From assembly GCA_031432545.1 (NCBI GenBank), contig JAVKGX010000001.1:372001-436000 (forward strand): a stretch of 64,000 bases of DNA. The letters run 5' to 3'. A program made the translations under genes and the position numbers. Shown one piece after another: positions 40,781-49,226 of this stretch (its first letter is position 1; each line of letters starts with the position of its first letter). Origin of the DNA: Armatimonadota bacterium. GTDB lineage: Bacteria > Sysuimicrobiota > Sysuimicrobiia > Sysuimicrobiales > Sysuimicrobiaceae. Under the pieces are notes generated by a model that saw nothing but the letters and a program-made list of their open reading frames with translations, was not told where the DNA came from and made no database searches.

Positions 40781-43030
40781 GTGGGAAGAACCTTCCAGGT
40801 GCGCGGTTGGGATCCCAGGCTGTGGGCCAGCCGCCGACCGCTGGGCATCGGCGAACAGCGCCCGAACAACTACCTGGAGATCGCCCACGCGGTGTGGGAG
40901 AACCTCGACCGCCTGGGCTACGCCTGGCGTGTGCTGGCCCACGGTGTGTGCGACGGCTGCGCTCTGGGTACGGCCGGTCTGCGCGACTGGACCGTGGAGG
41001 GCGTGCACCTGTGCAACGTCCGGCTGCGCCTGCTGCGCCTCAACACGATGCCGGCTCTGGACGCCCGACTGCTCGAAGATGTCGCAGCGCTGAAGTACAA
41101 GCGAGGCGAGGAGTTGCGCCGCCTCGGTCGTCTGCCCCACCCGATGATCCGACGGCGGGCAGAGCCGGGCTTCCGGCCCCTCTCATGGGACGAAGCACTC
41201 GACCTGGCGGCCGAGCGCATCCGCGCCGCGGGTCCCGAGCGGATCGGTTTTTACCTCACCAGCCGCGGCATGCCCAACGAGCACTACTACGCCGCCCAGA
41301 AGGCGGTGCGGGCGATGGGCAGCAACTCGATCGACAACGCCGCCCGCGTGTGCCATGCACCCAGCACCTTCGCGCTCAAGCAGGCCGTGGGCGTGGCCGC
41401 CACGACCTGCTCGTACACGGATTTGATCGGCACCGACCTGATCGTCTTCATCGGGTCCAACGTCGCCAACAACCAGCCGGTGATGATGAAGTACCTGTAC
41501 TACGCGCGGCGTGCCGGGACCCGTGTGGCGGTGGTCAACCCCTACCGGGAGCCGGGTATGGAGCGCTACTGGGTGCCCTCGGTGCTGGAGAGCGCGCTGT
41601 TCGGCACGCGCATCGCGGACCGCTTCTTCCAGGTCCGTGTGGGCGGAGACGTCGCGTTCCTCAGCGGCGTGCTCAAGGCGATGGTCGAGGCCGGCTGGGT
41701 GGACGGAGACTTCATCGCGTCGCACACCACGGGCTTTGCGGCGGTGGCCCAGGCCCTGCGGGCGCAGTCCTGGCAGGCACTGGAACGGGGCAGCGGGTTG
41801 GGGCGTGCCGAGATGGTCGATCTGGCGCGGATGCTGGCCGAGGCCCGGACCGCGGTGTTCGTGTGGTCGATGGGCGTGACCCAGCACGAGTGCGGCGAGG
41901 ACAACGTGCGCGCGATCGTCAACCTCGCACTCAGCAAGGGTTTCGTGGGGCGCGACAAGTGCGGGTTGATGCCGATCCGGGGGCACTCGGGGGTGCAGGG
42001 CGGGGCCGAGATGGGAGCGTACGCGACGGCGCTGCCTGGGGGGCTGCCGATCGACGCGCACAACGCCAAGCGCTTCGCCGAGCTGTGGGGCTTCCCGGTA
42101 CCCGACCGGCCGGGTTTGACCGCGCCGCAGATGGTGGATGCCGCGCACGAGGGTCGACTCGAGGTGCTGTTTAGCGCCGGCGGCAACTTCCTGGAGGTCC
42201 TCCCCGATCCGGCGTACGTCCGCGAGGCGCTCGAGCGCATCCCGTTGCGTGTGCACATGGACATCGTGTTGTCGCGCTCCATGTTGGTGGACGCGGCCGA
42301 TGCCGTGGTGCTGCTGCCCGCGACGACGCGCTACGAGGTGCCCGGCGGCGTCACCCAGACCAGCACCGAGCGGCGGGTGATCCTGAGCCCGGAGGTGGCG
42401 GGCCCCCGGATCCCGCAGGCACGGCCCGAGTGGGAGGTGTTCATGGACCTCGCCCGCCGTGTGCGACCGGACCTGGCCGGCCGGCTGCACTTTTCGGGCA
42501 CGCCCGCCATCCGCGAGGAGATCGCGCGCGCGGTGCCGTTCTACGACGGCATCCAGCACCTCCAGCGCGGGGGCGACCAGTTCCAGTACGGCGGTGCACA
42601 CCTGTGCTGGGGCTGGAAGTTTCCCACCCCAGACGGTCGGGCGCGCTTTGCGGTGGTGCCGCTGCCCCGGACCGATGTCCCCGATGGATCGTTCATCGTG
42701 GCGACGCGGCGGGGCAAGCAGTTCAACAGCATGGTTCACGAGCGGCGCGACGCGCTGACGGGCGCCGTGCGCGAAGCGGTCCTGATGAGCGCACAGGATG
42801 CGGCGAGGCTGGGGCTGCGCGATGGCGATCCCGTTATCCTGCGCAACGCGTTTGGCCAGTTTCGGGGCCGCATCCTGGTGGCCCCGGTGAAGCCGGGCAC
42901 GCTGCAGGTACACTGGCCGGAGGGCAACGTGCTGATGGACCGGGGCCGCCGTTCGCCGCAGGCAGGAATTCCAGACTACAACGCCGTCGTGCAGGTCGAG
43001 CGGCCCGCAGGGTCGACCGCGGGGACCTGA
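40781..43030 (+). CDS. Molybdopterin-dependent oxidoreductase, FdhF/YdeP family
   Basis: A 749-residue bis-MGD enzyme of the DMSO reductase superfamily, YdeP branch. Features in order: an N-terminal cysteine element GVCDGCALGTAGLRDWT; PLSWDEALDLAAERI; GSNSIDNAARVCHAPST, where the metal-ligand region lies; DLIVFIGSNVANNQP; GVQGGAEMG; and a C-terminal molydopterin dinucleotide domain (FIVATRRGKQFNSM, GDPVILRN). It lacks the four-cysteine [4Fe-4S] motif of classical formate dehydrogenases. E. coli YdeP is linked to acid resistance, with unknown substrate. The GTG at 40781 gives the usual start. fdhD follows after one base. Confidence 0.88.
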   Translation: MGRTFQVRGWDPRLWASRRPLGIGEQRPNNYLEIAHAVWENLDRLGYAWRVLAHGVCDGCALGTAGLRDWTVEGVHLCNVRLRLLRLNTMPALDARLLEDVAALKYKRGEELRRLGRLPHPMIRRRAEPGFRPLSWDEALDLAAERIRAAGPERIGFYLTSRGMPNEHYYAAQKAVRAMGSNSIDNAARVCHAPSTFALKQAVGVAATTCSYTDLIGTDLIVFIGSNVANNQPVMMKYLYYARRAGTRVAVVNPYREPGMERYWVPSVLESALFGTRIADRFFQVRVGGDVAFLSGVLKAMVEAGWVDGDFIASHTTGFAAVAQALRAQSWQALERGSGLGRAEMVDLARMLAEARTAVFVWSMGVTQHECGEDNVRAIVNLALSKGFVGRDKCGLMPIRGHSGVQGGAEMGAYATALPGGLPIDAHNAKRFAELWGFPVPDRPGLTAPQMVDAAHEGRLEVLFSAGGNFLEVLPDPAYVREALERIPLRVHMDIVLSRSMLVDAADAVVLLPATTRYEVPGGVTQTSTERRVILSPEVAGPRIPQARPEWEVFMDLARRVRPDLAGRLHFSGTPAIREEIARAVPFYDGIQHLQRGGDQFQYGGAHLCWGWKFPTPDGRARFAVVPLPRTDVPDGSFIVATRRGKQFNSMVHERRDALTGAVREAVLMSAQDAARLGLRDGDPVILRNAFGQFRGRILVAPVKPGTLQVHWPEGNVLMDRGRRSPQAGIPDYNAVVQVERPAGSTAGT

Positions 43031-43031
43031 G

Positions 43032-43886
43032 ATGCGTCACAGACCTGGGAGCAAGACGCGCACACGCCTATGGGTGGTCGCGGGCCAACGGGCCGGATCG
43101 CGCGCCGACTGGGTCGCCACCGAAGAACCGATGGAGATCCGGCTGGTGGCGGGCGGCCAGCAGCGCACGGTCGCGGTGACGATGCGTACGCCGGGCGGCG
43201 ACTTCGAGCTGGCGGCCGGCTTTTTGTTCGGGGAGGGGATCGTGCGGTCCCGCGAGGACGTCCTCCGGATCTCGTACTGCCTGGGTCCGCCCGCCGAGCA
43301 GCACTACAACGTCGTCAACGTGGAACTGCGCTCCGATCGTCTGCCCGATCTGGCACCGCTGGAGCGGCACTTCTACACGACCAGCGCGTGCGGGGTGTGC
43401 GGCAGGGCGAGCCTCGAGGCGATCCGCTCGCGCGGGGGCGCCCCGCTGCCGGACGGTCCGCGGGTCCCCGTCCAGGTGGTCGCCGCGCTCCCGGGCACGC
43501 TGCGTTCGGCGCAGGGGTTGTTCGGGCTGACCGGAGGGTTGCACGCGGCGGCGCTGTTCGACCCCTCCGGCAAGTTGGTCGCGGTGTACGAGGACGTAGG
43601 CCGGCACAACGCCATGGACAAACTGGTGGGATGGGCCTTCCTGGAGAATCGGCTCCCGTTGCGGGACCACCTCGTGATGGTGAGTGGCCGTGCCAGCTTC
43701 GAGCTGGTGCACAAGGCGGTCGCCGCCGGAATCCCCGTCTTCTGCGCGGTGTCGGCTCCCAGCAGCCTCGCCGTCGCGACCGCGCGGGAATTCGGCCTGA
43801 CCCTCGTCGGTTTCCTGCGCGGTGAGCGCTTCAACGTCTACGCCGGGTCGCACAGGATCCAGCTGTCCATGCGGGTCGGGGGGTAG
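43032..43886 (+). CDS. fdhD: FdhD sulfurtransferase/chaperone for molybdoenzyme
   Basis: A 284-residue FdhD, which transfers sulfur from a cysteine desulfurase to the Mo-bis-MGD cofactor of formate dehydrogenase-type enzymes. The swivelling cysteine loop is TTSACGVCGRAS (Cys120, Cys123). Other markers are MRTPGGDFELAAGFLFGEGI, GGLHAAALFD, EDVGRHNAMDKLVG and MVSGRASFELVHKA. It lies one base after the YdeP-type oxidoreductase, so that protein is the likely client. The first ~30 residues are variable. Confidence 0.93.
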   Translation: MRHRPGSKTRTRLWVVAGQRAGSRADWVATEEPMEIRLVAGGQQRTVAVTMRTPGGDFELAAGFLFGEGIVRSREDVLRISYCLGPPAEQHYNVVNVELRSDRLPDLAPLERHFYTTSACGVCGRASLEAIRSRGGAPLPDGPRVPVQVVAALPGTLRSAQGLFGLTGGLHAAALFDPSGKLVAVYEDVGRHNAMDKLVGWAFLENRLPLRDHLVMVSGRASFELVHKAVAAGIPVFCAVSAPSSLAVATAREFGLTLVGFLRGERFNVYAGSHRIQLSMRVGG

Positions 43887-43889
43887 GTG

Positions 43890-44474
43890 TCAAAGCATCG
43901 CGAGCGCCCGCTCGTAGTTTGCGGGCGTGTTGACGTTCAAAAAGCTGCGCAGATCCGGGTCCCACGCGCGCAGTTCGTCCTCGCCGACGTAGTGGACGCG
44001 CAGGCGTCGCAGCAGCGCCCGCACCGATCGGACTCCGCGGCGCAGCAGCGCCTCGGCGACGGGCTCCACGCCGCGATGGTAGACGGCGCACAGCGGTTGT
44101 GCAACTCCGTCCACCCTGGGTACCGCGGCCTCGAATCCCCCAGCGCGTTCGACCAACCCGCGCAGCACGCTCGGCGTGATGAACGGAAGGTCGCAGGCGA
44201 CGACCACCGCGTAGTCGGTGCGGGCCGCCGCAAGGCCGGCGTGCAGGCCGGCGAGCGGGCCCCCGACGGGCCAGCGGTCGGCGATCACCGGCACCCCGCA
44301 GTCGGGATAGGCGTCAGGCCGGGAAGCCACGACGAGCACCGGCGCGCACACCGCACGCAGGCGGCCGACGACGTGCGCCAGCAGGCTACGATCCCCAAGC
44401 GGTAGGGTGGCCTTGTCGCACCCCATGCGCCGGCTCTTCCCACCCGCGAGGACGACCCCGGTCGGTGAGCCCAC
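43890..44474 (-). CDS. mobA: Molybdenum cofactor guanylyltransferase
   Basis: A 194-residue MobA that attaches GMP to molybdopterin to make the MGD form used by DMSO reductase-type enzymes. The canonical loop GVVLAGGKSRRMGCDKATLP is intact; the metal Asp is in VVACDLPFITP; RWPVGGPLAGLHAGLAAART and a C-terminal FLNVNTPANYERA complete the family pattern. The GTG at 44474 sets the loop at the normal position. It converges on fdhD with a 3-base gap, consistent with serving the same molybdoenzyme. Confidence 0.92.
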   Translation of the reverse strand: MGSPTGVVLAGGKSRRMGCDKATLPLGDRSLLAHVVGRLRAVCAPVLVVASRPDAYPDCGVPVIADRWPVGGPLAGLHAGLAAARTDYAVVVACDLPFITPSVLRGLVERAGGFEAAVPRVDGVAQPLCAVYHRGVEPVAEALLRRGVRSVRALLRRLRVHYVGEDELRAWDPDLRSFLNVNTPANYERALAML

Positions 44475-44585
44475 ATGTCGAGGATCGCACCGCCGGCAGG
44501 ATCGCACAACCGCGTACAATCGAGACGTGCGCAGGGAGCCCGACGCCGTCGGGCTGGCCGTCTCGCCGGAGGAGGGCGCTCGCCG

Positions 44586-46184
44586 ATGGAGCAGGTTCGC
44601 CGAGAGGAGGCGCGCGAGGGGACGCGGTTCCACAACGGCCGGATCTACACGCTGGATCGTTCCGGAACCGTCGCGCAGGCGGTGGCCGCGTGGGGCGGAT
44701 GGATCGTCGGCGTCGGGTCGGACGCCCAGATCCGCGCAGCGTTTTCGCGCTTCCGGGCGGTCGATCTCGCAGGTGGGGTCGCGTTCCCCGGATTCACCGA
44801 CAGCCACGTCCACTTTGCCGCCTTCGGTCTGTCGCTGCGCACCGTGAATCTGGAAGGGGCGGCCTCCTTGCGCGAGGCGGTGGCCCGGGTCGCACAGGCC
44901 GTCGCCGCCGCGAAACCCGGGACGTGGGTCTGGGGCCGGGGCTGGAATAAGAACGTGTGGCCCGAGGGCCGCTCCCCGCGCAAGGAAGACCTCGACCCAA
45001 TCTCCCCCTCCAATCCCGTGGCGCTGACCAGCAAGGACGGGCACCTGGTGTGGTGCAACTCGCTGGCGCTGACCCGGGCCGGCGTGACGGCGGACACCGG
45101 GGATCCACCGGGCGGGCAGATCGAGCGCGCAGACGGACTGCCGACCGGCATCCTCAAGGAAGAAGCGAAGGTCTTCGTGTCGCGTGTCCTGCCCCCACCG
45201 GGCGACGAGGAGGTCGAATCCGCGATCCTCCAGGCCCTGCCGCTGGCCCATGCGGCGGGCATCACCGGCATCCATGACGTCGAGGACAGCCGGGTGTTCG
45301 GGGCCTTCCAGCGGTTGCACCGCGATGGTCGGCTGTCTTTGCGCGTGGTCATGGGCATCCCGGAGCAGGACGCAGACGCCGCGATCCGGCTCGGCGTTCG
45401 GTCCGGATTGGGTGACCAGACGTTGCGCGTGGGCTTCGTGAAGATCTTCTCCGACGGCACGCTCGGTTCACAGACGGCCAGCCTGCTGGAGCCGTACGAG
45501 GGGCAGCCCGACAACGTCGGTATCGCGACCCGGACGCAAAACGAGCTGCAGGTGCTCGTGCGCCGGACCTCCGAGGCGGGGCTGGCGTGCGCGGTCCACG
45601 CGATCGGCGACCGGGCCAACCGCTGGGTCCTCGATGCGTTCGAGGCCGCACAACCCGCTGCACGCCGGTTCGGGCTGCGGCAGCGGATCGAACACGCGCA
45701 GCTGCTGCATCCTGACGACATCGGGCGGTTCGCGCGCATCGGCGTGGTGGCTTCGATGCAGCCGATCCACTGCACGAGCGATCGCGATACGGCCGATCGC
45801 TACTGGGGTCGGCGCGCACGGTATGCCTACGCCTTCCGGTCGCTCACAGACGCCGGCGCGGTGCTGGCCTTCGGGTCCGATGCCCCGGTGGAGACGCTCG
45901 ATGTCCTGCGTGGATTGCACGCGGCCGTGTTCCGTCGCGACCCCCACGACGGTCGCGATCCCTGGTACCCGCAGGAGGCCCTCACGGTGGAGGAGGCGCT
46001 GCGCGCGTACACGAACGGAGCCGCCTACGCCTCGGGCGAGGAACACGTCAAGGGGAGCTTAGAAGAAGGAAAGGTCTGTGACCTCACTGTGCTCGACCAC
46101 GACATCGTCCGCGACCCGTCCTCCCTGGCACACGCGCGCGTGCGCATGACCGTCGTCGGCGGGCAAGTCGTGTTCAGCCGATGA
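44586..46184 (+). CDS. Amidohydrolase family protein (YtcJ-like)
   Basis: A 532-residue TIM-barrel metal-dependent hydrolase of the YtcJ/amidohydrolase-3 group. The beta strand 1 metal site is FPGFTDSHVHFAAFG; the carbamylated-lysine region is near VGFVKIFSDGTLGSQTASLL; later ligands lie in AVHAIGDRANR, RIEHAQLLHPDD and AFGSDAPVETLD. N- and C-terminal strands form the small beta sandwich (DLTVLDHDI). Substrate unknown; relatives hydrolyse N-formyl or amide bonds. GGAG-type sequence lies upstream of the ATG at 44586. Confidence 0.87.
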   Translation: MEQVRREEAREGTRFHNGRIYTLDRSGTVAQAVAAWGGWIVGVGSDAQIRAAFSRFRAVDLAGGVAFPGFTDSHVHFAAFGLSLRTVNLEGAASLREAVARVAQAVAAAKPGTWVWGRGWNKNVWPEGRSPRKEDLDPISPSNPVALTSKDGHLVWCNSLALTRAGVTADTGDPPGGQIERADGLPTGILKEEAKVFVSRVLPPPGDEEVESAILQALPLAHAAGITGIHDVEDSRVFGAFQRLHRDGRLSLRVVMGIPEQDADAAIRLGVRSGLGDQTLRVGFVKIFSDGTLGSQTASLLEPYEGQPDNVGIATRTQNELQVLVRRTSEAGLACAVHAIGDRANRWVLDAFEAAQPAARRFGLRQRIEHAQLLHPDDIGRFARIGVVASMQPIHCTSDRDTADRYWGRRARYAYAFRSLTDAGAVLAFGSDAPVETLDVLRGLHAAVFRRDPHDGRDPWYPQEALTVEEALRAYTNGAAYASGEEHVKGSLEEGKVCDLTVLDHDIVRDPSSLAHARVRMTVVGGQVVFSR

Positions 46185-46208
46185 GGAGGGATCCTGCGGG
46201 CGGGGCAC

Positions 46209-46799
46209 CTACCGATCCCCGGAGCGCCGGCGCTCGTACGCCAGCAAGGCCCTTTTGCGCCGGGCGCCCCAGCGATATCCGCCGATCCTGCCGTCTTCGC
46301 GTACGACGCGGTGGCAGGGGATGACGACGGCCGCCGGGTTGGCGGCGCAGGCGCGCGCCACCGCTCGCACGGCACGCGGCCGGCCGATGGCGGTCGCAAT
46401 CTGCTTGTAGGATCGGGTCTGCCCGAAGGGGATGGCGCGCACCGCATCCCACACCCGGGACTGGAACGCCGTCGCGGTGACATCGAGGGGCAGGTCCAAG
46501 TCCGCCCGGCGGCCCCCGACGTGGTCCAGCAACCGCTGTGCCCACGGACGCAGGCCCGCGTCGTCCCTGCGGATGTCCGCCGACGGGAACGCCCGGCGCA
46601 GGGCGCGCTGCAACCCGGCCGCCGACGTTCCCAAGGCCACGGCGCACACACCCCTTCCCGTCGCGGCCAGCAGGAGCCTGCCCAGCGGCGATCCCACAAC
46701 CGTGTGCGAGATCCGCATGGGCCGTCCCGACCGGTCGGCGATGATCCCCTCGTTGCCCGTCCTGCGTCGTGCGGCCCTGCTCACGCTCCGCCGCATCAA
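46209..46799 (-). CDS. ogt: Methylated-DNA--protein-cysteine methyltransferase
   Basis: A suicide DNA-repair protein of up to 196 residues that removes O6-alkyl groups from guanine. The acceptor cysteine is in the motif VIPCHRVV; other markers are TAFQSRVWDAVRAIPFGQT, SYKQIATAIGRP and AVRAVARACAANP. The domain itself fits a start at the ATG at 46718 (MRISHTVVGSPLG); the longer frame from 46799 adds 27 Arg-rich residues of doubtful value but lies only 5 bases after the preceding gene. Either start is possible. It is downstream of two small zinc-ribbon genes. Confidence 0.9.
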   Translation of the reverse strand: MMRRSVSRAARRRTGNEGIIADRSGRPMRISHTVVGSPLGRLLLAATGRGVCAVALGTSAAGLQRALRRAFPSADIRRDDAGLRPWAQRLLDHVGGRRADLDLPLDVTATAFQSRVWDAVRAIPFGQTRSYKQIATAIGRPRAVRAVARACAANPAAVVIPCHRVVREDGRIGGYRWGARRKRALLAYERRRSGDR

Positions 46800-46804
46800 A
46801 CCGC

Positions 46805-47101
46805 CTACTGCCAGTCTTCGTCCTCTTCGTCCAGGTAGTCTTCCTCGTCGGGGTCGACGTAGGCGTCCTCGCCGTCTTCGGGAAAGGGCTCGTCGTCAGC
46901 GTCGGGATCCCCCACCGCTGCGTCCTCCCCGTCCAGCGGTTCCTCCAGGACGTTCTCCACGCGCTCCTCGCTCTGGAACCCACACTCCATGCACTCGTAG
47001 AGCACGACGGCACCGGAGTCGTCGGACGCAAGCAGTTCCATGTCGGCGCCACACTCCGGGCAGGGTCGGCTCAGGGGGAGGGTCATGGGTCCGGACGTCA
47101 C
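46805..47101 (-). CDS. Small zinc-ribbon protein with highly acidic tail
   Basis: A protein of up to 98 residues. The N-terminal half has two cysteine pairs (CPECGADMELLA and CMECGFQSEERV), a zinc ribbon. The last ~45 residues are almost entirely Asp, Glu, Tyr and Pro (DPDEEDYLDEEDEDWQ at the end). The GTG at 47101 overlaps the upstream stop as GTGA; an ATG at 47086 with GGGGGAGGG before it is an equally good start. Acidic tails often contact basic proteins or RNA polymerase, but no function is known. Confidence 0.75.
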   Translation of the reverse strand: MTSGPMTLPLSRPCPECGADMELLASDDSGAVVLYECMECGFQSEERVENVLEEPLDGEDAAVGDPDADDEPFPEDGEDAYVDPDEEDYLDEEDEDWQ

Positions 47102-47274
47102 TGCAGGTACAGCTGGGACGGCATGTCGTCGTCGAGGGAGCGCAAGCTACCGTCGTGCTCGACGCGGTGGCCGCAGATCGGACACTCGTACCACGACGCT
47201 TCCTCGCAGCGCGACTCGCAGCGCTCTGTCATGACGCATTCGCAGTACGGGCATGTCAGGACCGTTTCCCGCAT
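47098..47274 (-). CDS. Small zinc-finger protein
   Basis: A 58-residue protein with four spaced cysteine groups: LTCPYCECVM, ERCESRCEE and YECPICGHRVEHDG, enough for one or two zinc sites. The ATG at 47274 begins directly before the first strand. An upstream TTG (47358) and ATG (47334) in frame would add a low-complexity leader without conserved sequence. It overlaps the acidic zinc-ribbon gene by 4 bases, so the two are co-translated and may act together. Family not recognised. Confidence 0.65.
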   Translation of the reverse strand: MRETVLTCPYCECVMTERCESRCEEASWYECPICGHRVEHDGSLRSLDDDMPSQLYLQ

Positions 47275-47445
47275 CTTGGTGCCCCCGCCGTCGTGTGGCT
47301 CTTCCTTCGACCCCGCCCGGATTCCTCCTTCCATTCCCAAGAACGCGCTGCCAAGCAATTTTCGGGCCAGCCGGGGTCCGATAAACCGATCGGTCCGGCC
47401 GTGCGTCTACGTTAGAATGGGACGAGGTGAGTAGGCGGACGACCG

Positions 47446-48006
47446 GTGATGGACAGCGAGGACCGCAAACTGATCGTCGCATTCCGCCGCGGGGAACAGA
47501 GCGCCTTCGCCGCTCTCGTGATCAAGTACCGCCGGACGGTGTACCGGGTCGCACGGCGCATGACCGGCAACCACGAGGACGCCGCCGACGTCGTCCAGGA
47601 CACCTTCGTGCGTGCCTTCCGCGGGCTCCGGTCGTTTGAGGGCACTTCGAGTCTGCGCACCTGGCTGTACCGGATCGCGGTGAACGCGTCGTTGGACCAT
47701 CTGGTGCGGACAGCACGCGCGCCCGTTCTCGTTGCGGCGTTGCCGGATCGGCCGGCGCCGCCGGACGATGGGCCGGGGGAAATCGCAGAGCGCAGGGAAC
47801 GCGGGCGGCAGATCGCGGCGGCGGTCGAAGCGCTGCCACCGCGCCAGCGAGCCGCGGTGGTGCTGAGGCTCTACCTGGACCTTCCGTACGCCGAGATCGC
47901 CAACATCATGGACTGCTCGGAGGGGACCGTCAAGGCAACCGTGTTTGCGGCGTTGCGGAAGCTGCGCCAGAAGCTGCGCCACCTGGTGACGGTGACGGAG
48001 GACTGA
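47446..48006 (+). CDS. ECF-type RNA polymerase sigma factor
   Basis: A 186-residue sigma-70 family protein. Region 2 is at ~15-80 (AALVIKYRRTVYRVARRMTG, AADVVQDTFVRAFRGL, LRTWLYRIAVNASLDHL) and region 4 at ~125-178 (EALPPRQRAAVVLRLYLDLP, AEIANIMDCSEGTVKATVFA). It lacks region 3, as ECF factors do. The start may be the GTG at 47446 or the ATG at 47449. It overlaps the anti-sigma gene by one base (TGATG), the normal coupling for sigma/anti-sigma pairs. Confidence 0.93.
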   Translation: MMDSEDRKLIVAFRRGEQSAFAALVIKYRRTVYRVARRMTGNHEDAADVVQDTFVRAFRGLRSFEGTSSLRTWLYRIAVNASLDHLVRTARAPVLVAALPDRPAPPDDGPGEIAERRERGRQIAAAVEALPPRQRAAVVLRLYLDLPYAEIANIMDCSEGTVKATVFAALRKLRQKLRHLVTVTED

Positions 48007-48497
48007 TGCGGACCAGGCCTCCCTGTGCCGAAGTCGAGGATCTGCTGCTGGACGTGCTCACCGGATCGGTCGAGCCGACCGCGCGACAGGCCGTGCGCAC
48101 CCATCTGGCCGTGTGCGCCGAATGCCGTGCCCGGGCAGCCGCACTGGGCGAGATCGTGACGCTGCTGCGGGATCTGCCGGATCCGTCTCCGCCACGCGGC
48201 TACTGGGAGACGCTGAACCGGTCTCTGGAGGGGGCGATCGGCGTGAGGATACGGCCCTCACGACACCTCGCGGCGGTCGTGGCCGGGCTGCTCGCTGCGG
48301 TGGTGCTGGCCGCGGTGTCGACGCAACGTCTCCGGGTGCCGGTCTCGCAGCCTCCCGATCCGATCCCCAAGGGGGTCGTCACCGCGTCGATGCACGAGAT
48401 CCTCCCTGCCGTCGACGCGCTCGCGAGGGAGTTTGGCGCCGGGATCCGGCCGGCCTGGCACTTCGACGACTCCCTGCCGCCGGGCGATGACCCGTAG
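48006..48497 (+). CDS. Anti-sigma factor with zinc-finger (ZAS) domain
   Basis: A 163-residue membrane protein. The N-terminal ZAS-type domain has LLLDVLTGSVEP then HLAVCAECRARA (the HxxxCxxC zinc motif). One transmembrane helix follows at ~84-105 (LAAVVAGLLAAVVLAAVS), then an extracytoplasmic segment of about 55 residues. It would sequester the upstream sigma factor until an envelope signal releases it. It overlaps the next gene by 11 bases. Confidence 0.87.
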   Translation: MRTRPPCAEVEDLLLDVLTGSVEPTARQAVRTHLAVCAECRARAAALGEIVTLLRDLPDPSPPRGYWETLNRSLEGAIGVRIRPSRHLAAVVAGLLAAVVLAAVSTQRLRVPVSQPPDPIPKGVVTASMHEILPAVDALAREFGAGIRPAWHFDDSLPPGDDP

Positions 48498-48996
48498 ACC
48501 TCTGGCGCGCTTGGAGGGTGCCGCGCGCGTGGCGGTGGTCGTCGCCGCCTGCGTGCTCGCCGTCGGCGGCGCCGCCCTCGCGCAGCGTGCCCTGCCCGCG
48601 GAGCGAGCCGCACGCATCCTCGAAGCGCTGTTGATCTGGCGGCTGGTGGACGAGTTGGACCTCACGGAAGGACAGATCGCCCGCATCTTCCCGCAGGTCC
48701 GCGCCCTGAAGAGCGCCCGTTTCGAGTTCGCCCGACGGCAGGGCGAGCTGCGCGAGGAAATCCGGGCGCTGCTGCAGCAGCGGCCGCCCAACCGCGCGCT
48801 GATCCGATCCAAGGTGGCGGAGTTGGACGCGGTCAAGACGCAGTTCGAGCAACGCCGCGCCGCGATCCTCCAACGGACGCGCACCGCGCTGAGCCTGGAG
48901 CAACAGGCTCGCTTCTCGCTGATCCAGGACACGTTCGAGGAGGAAACCGTCCGGCTGCTGCGCGACGTCCAGCGGTTCATCGAGCAGCATCGGTAG
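48487..48996 (+). CDS. CpxP/Spy-like exported helical protein
   Basis: A 169-residue protein with a signal sequence (ARVAVVVAACVLAVGGAALA) and an almost wholly helical, charged mature part: LVDELDLTEGQIARIFPQVR, LREEIRALLQQRP, and RTALSLEQQARFSLIQDTFE. The two LTEGQ/LSLEQQ elements resemble the LTxxQ repeats of CpxP/Spy/ZraP-type periplasmic sensors and chaperones. As the third gene after sigma and anti-sigma it could sense envelope or metal stress. Confidence 0.75.
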   Translation: MTRRPLARLEGAARVAVVVAACVLAVGGAALAQRALPAERAARILEALLIWRLVDELDLTEGQIARIFPQVRALKSARFEFARRQGELREEIRALLQQRPPNRALIRSKVAELDAVKTQFEQRRAAILQRTRTALSLEQQARFSLIQDTFEEETVRLLRDVQRFIEQHR

Positions 48997-49016
48997 CGGG
49001 CCCGTGCTCGCCCCGC

Positions 49017-49226
49017 TCAACCGGTTTGCGCGATCCGTTCTCCGGTGCGGGCGTCATAGAGGACGTAGTCCGCCTTCCGGTAGGTCTCCGCCGCCCCGCA
49101 CCGGGGGCAGGTGTGGTAGTTCGCGGCGAACGAACCCCGCTGAAACGATCGCGTGTCGCTGCGGATCTTGGTGTCGAACTCCTCGCCGCACGACCGGCAC
49201 ACGACGTACAGGGCCAGGCGGGCCAT
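49017..49226 (-). CDS. Small zinc-ribbon protein (69 aa)
   Basis: A 69-residue protein with two CxxC pairs, VVCRSCGEEFDT and YHTCPRCGAAETY, separated by a beta-like SDTRSFQRGSFAANY. This is a rubredoxin-like or zinc-ribbon knuckle. The C-terminus (ADYVLYDARTGERI) is strand-like. The ATG overlaps the upstream stop by one base, coupling it to the helix-turn-helix protein. Function unknown. Confidence 0.7.
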   Translation of the reverse strand: MARLALYVVCRSCGEEFDTKIRSDTRSFQRGSFAANYHTCPRCGAAETYRKADYVLYDARTGERIAQTG

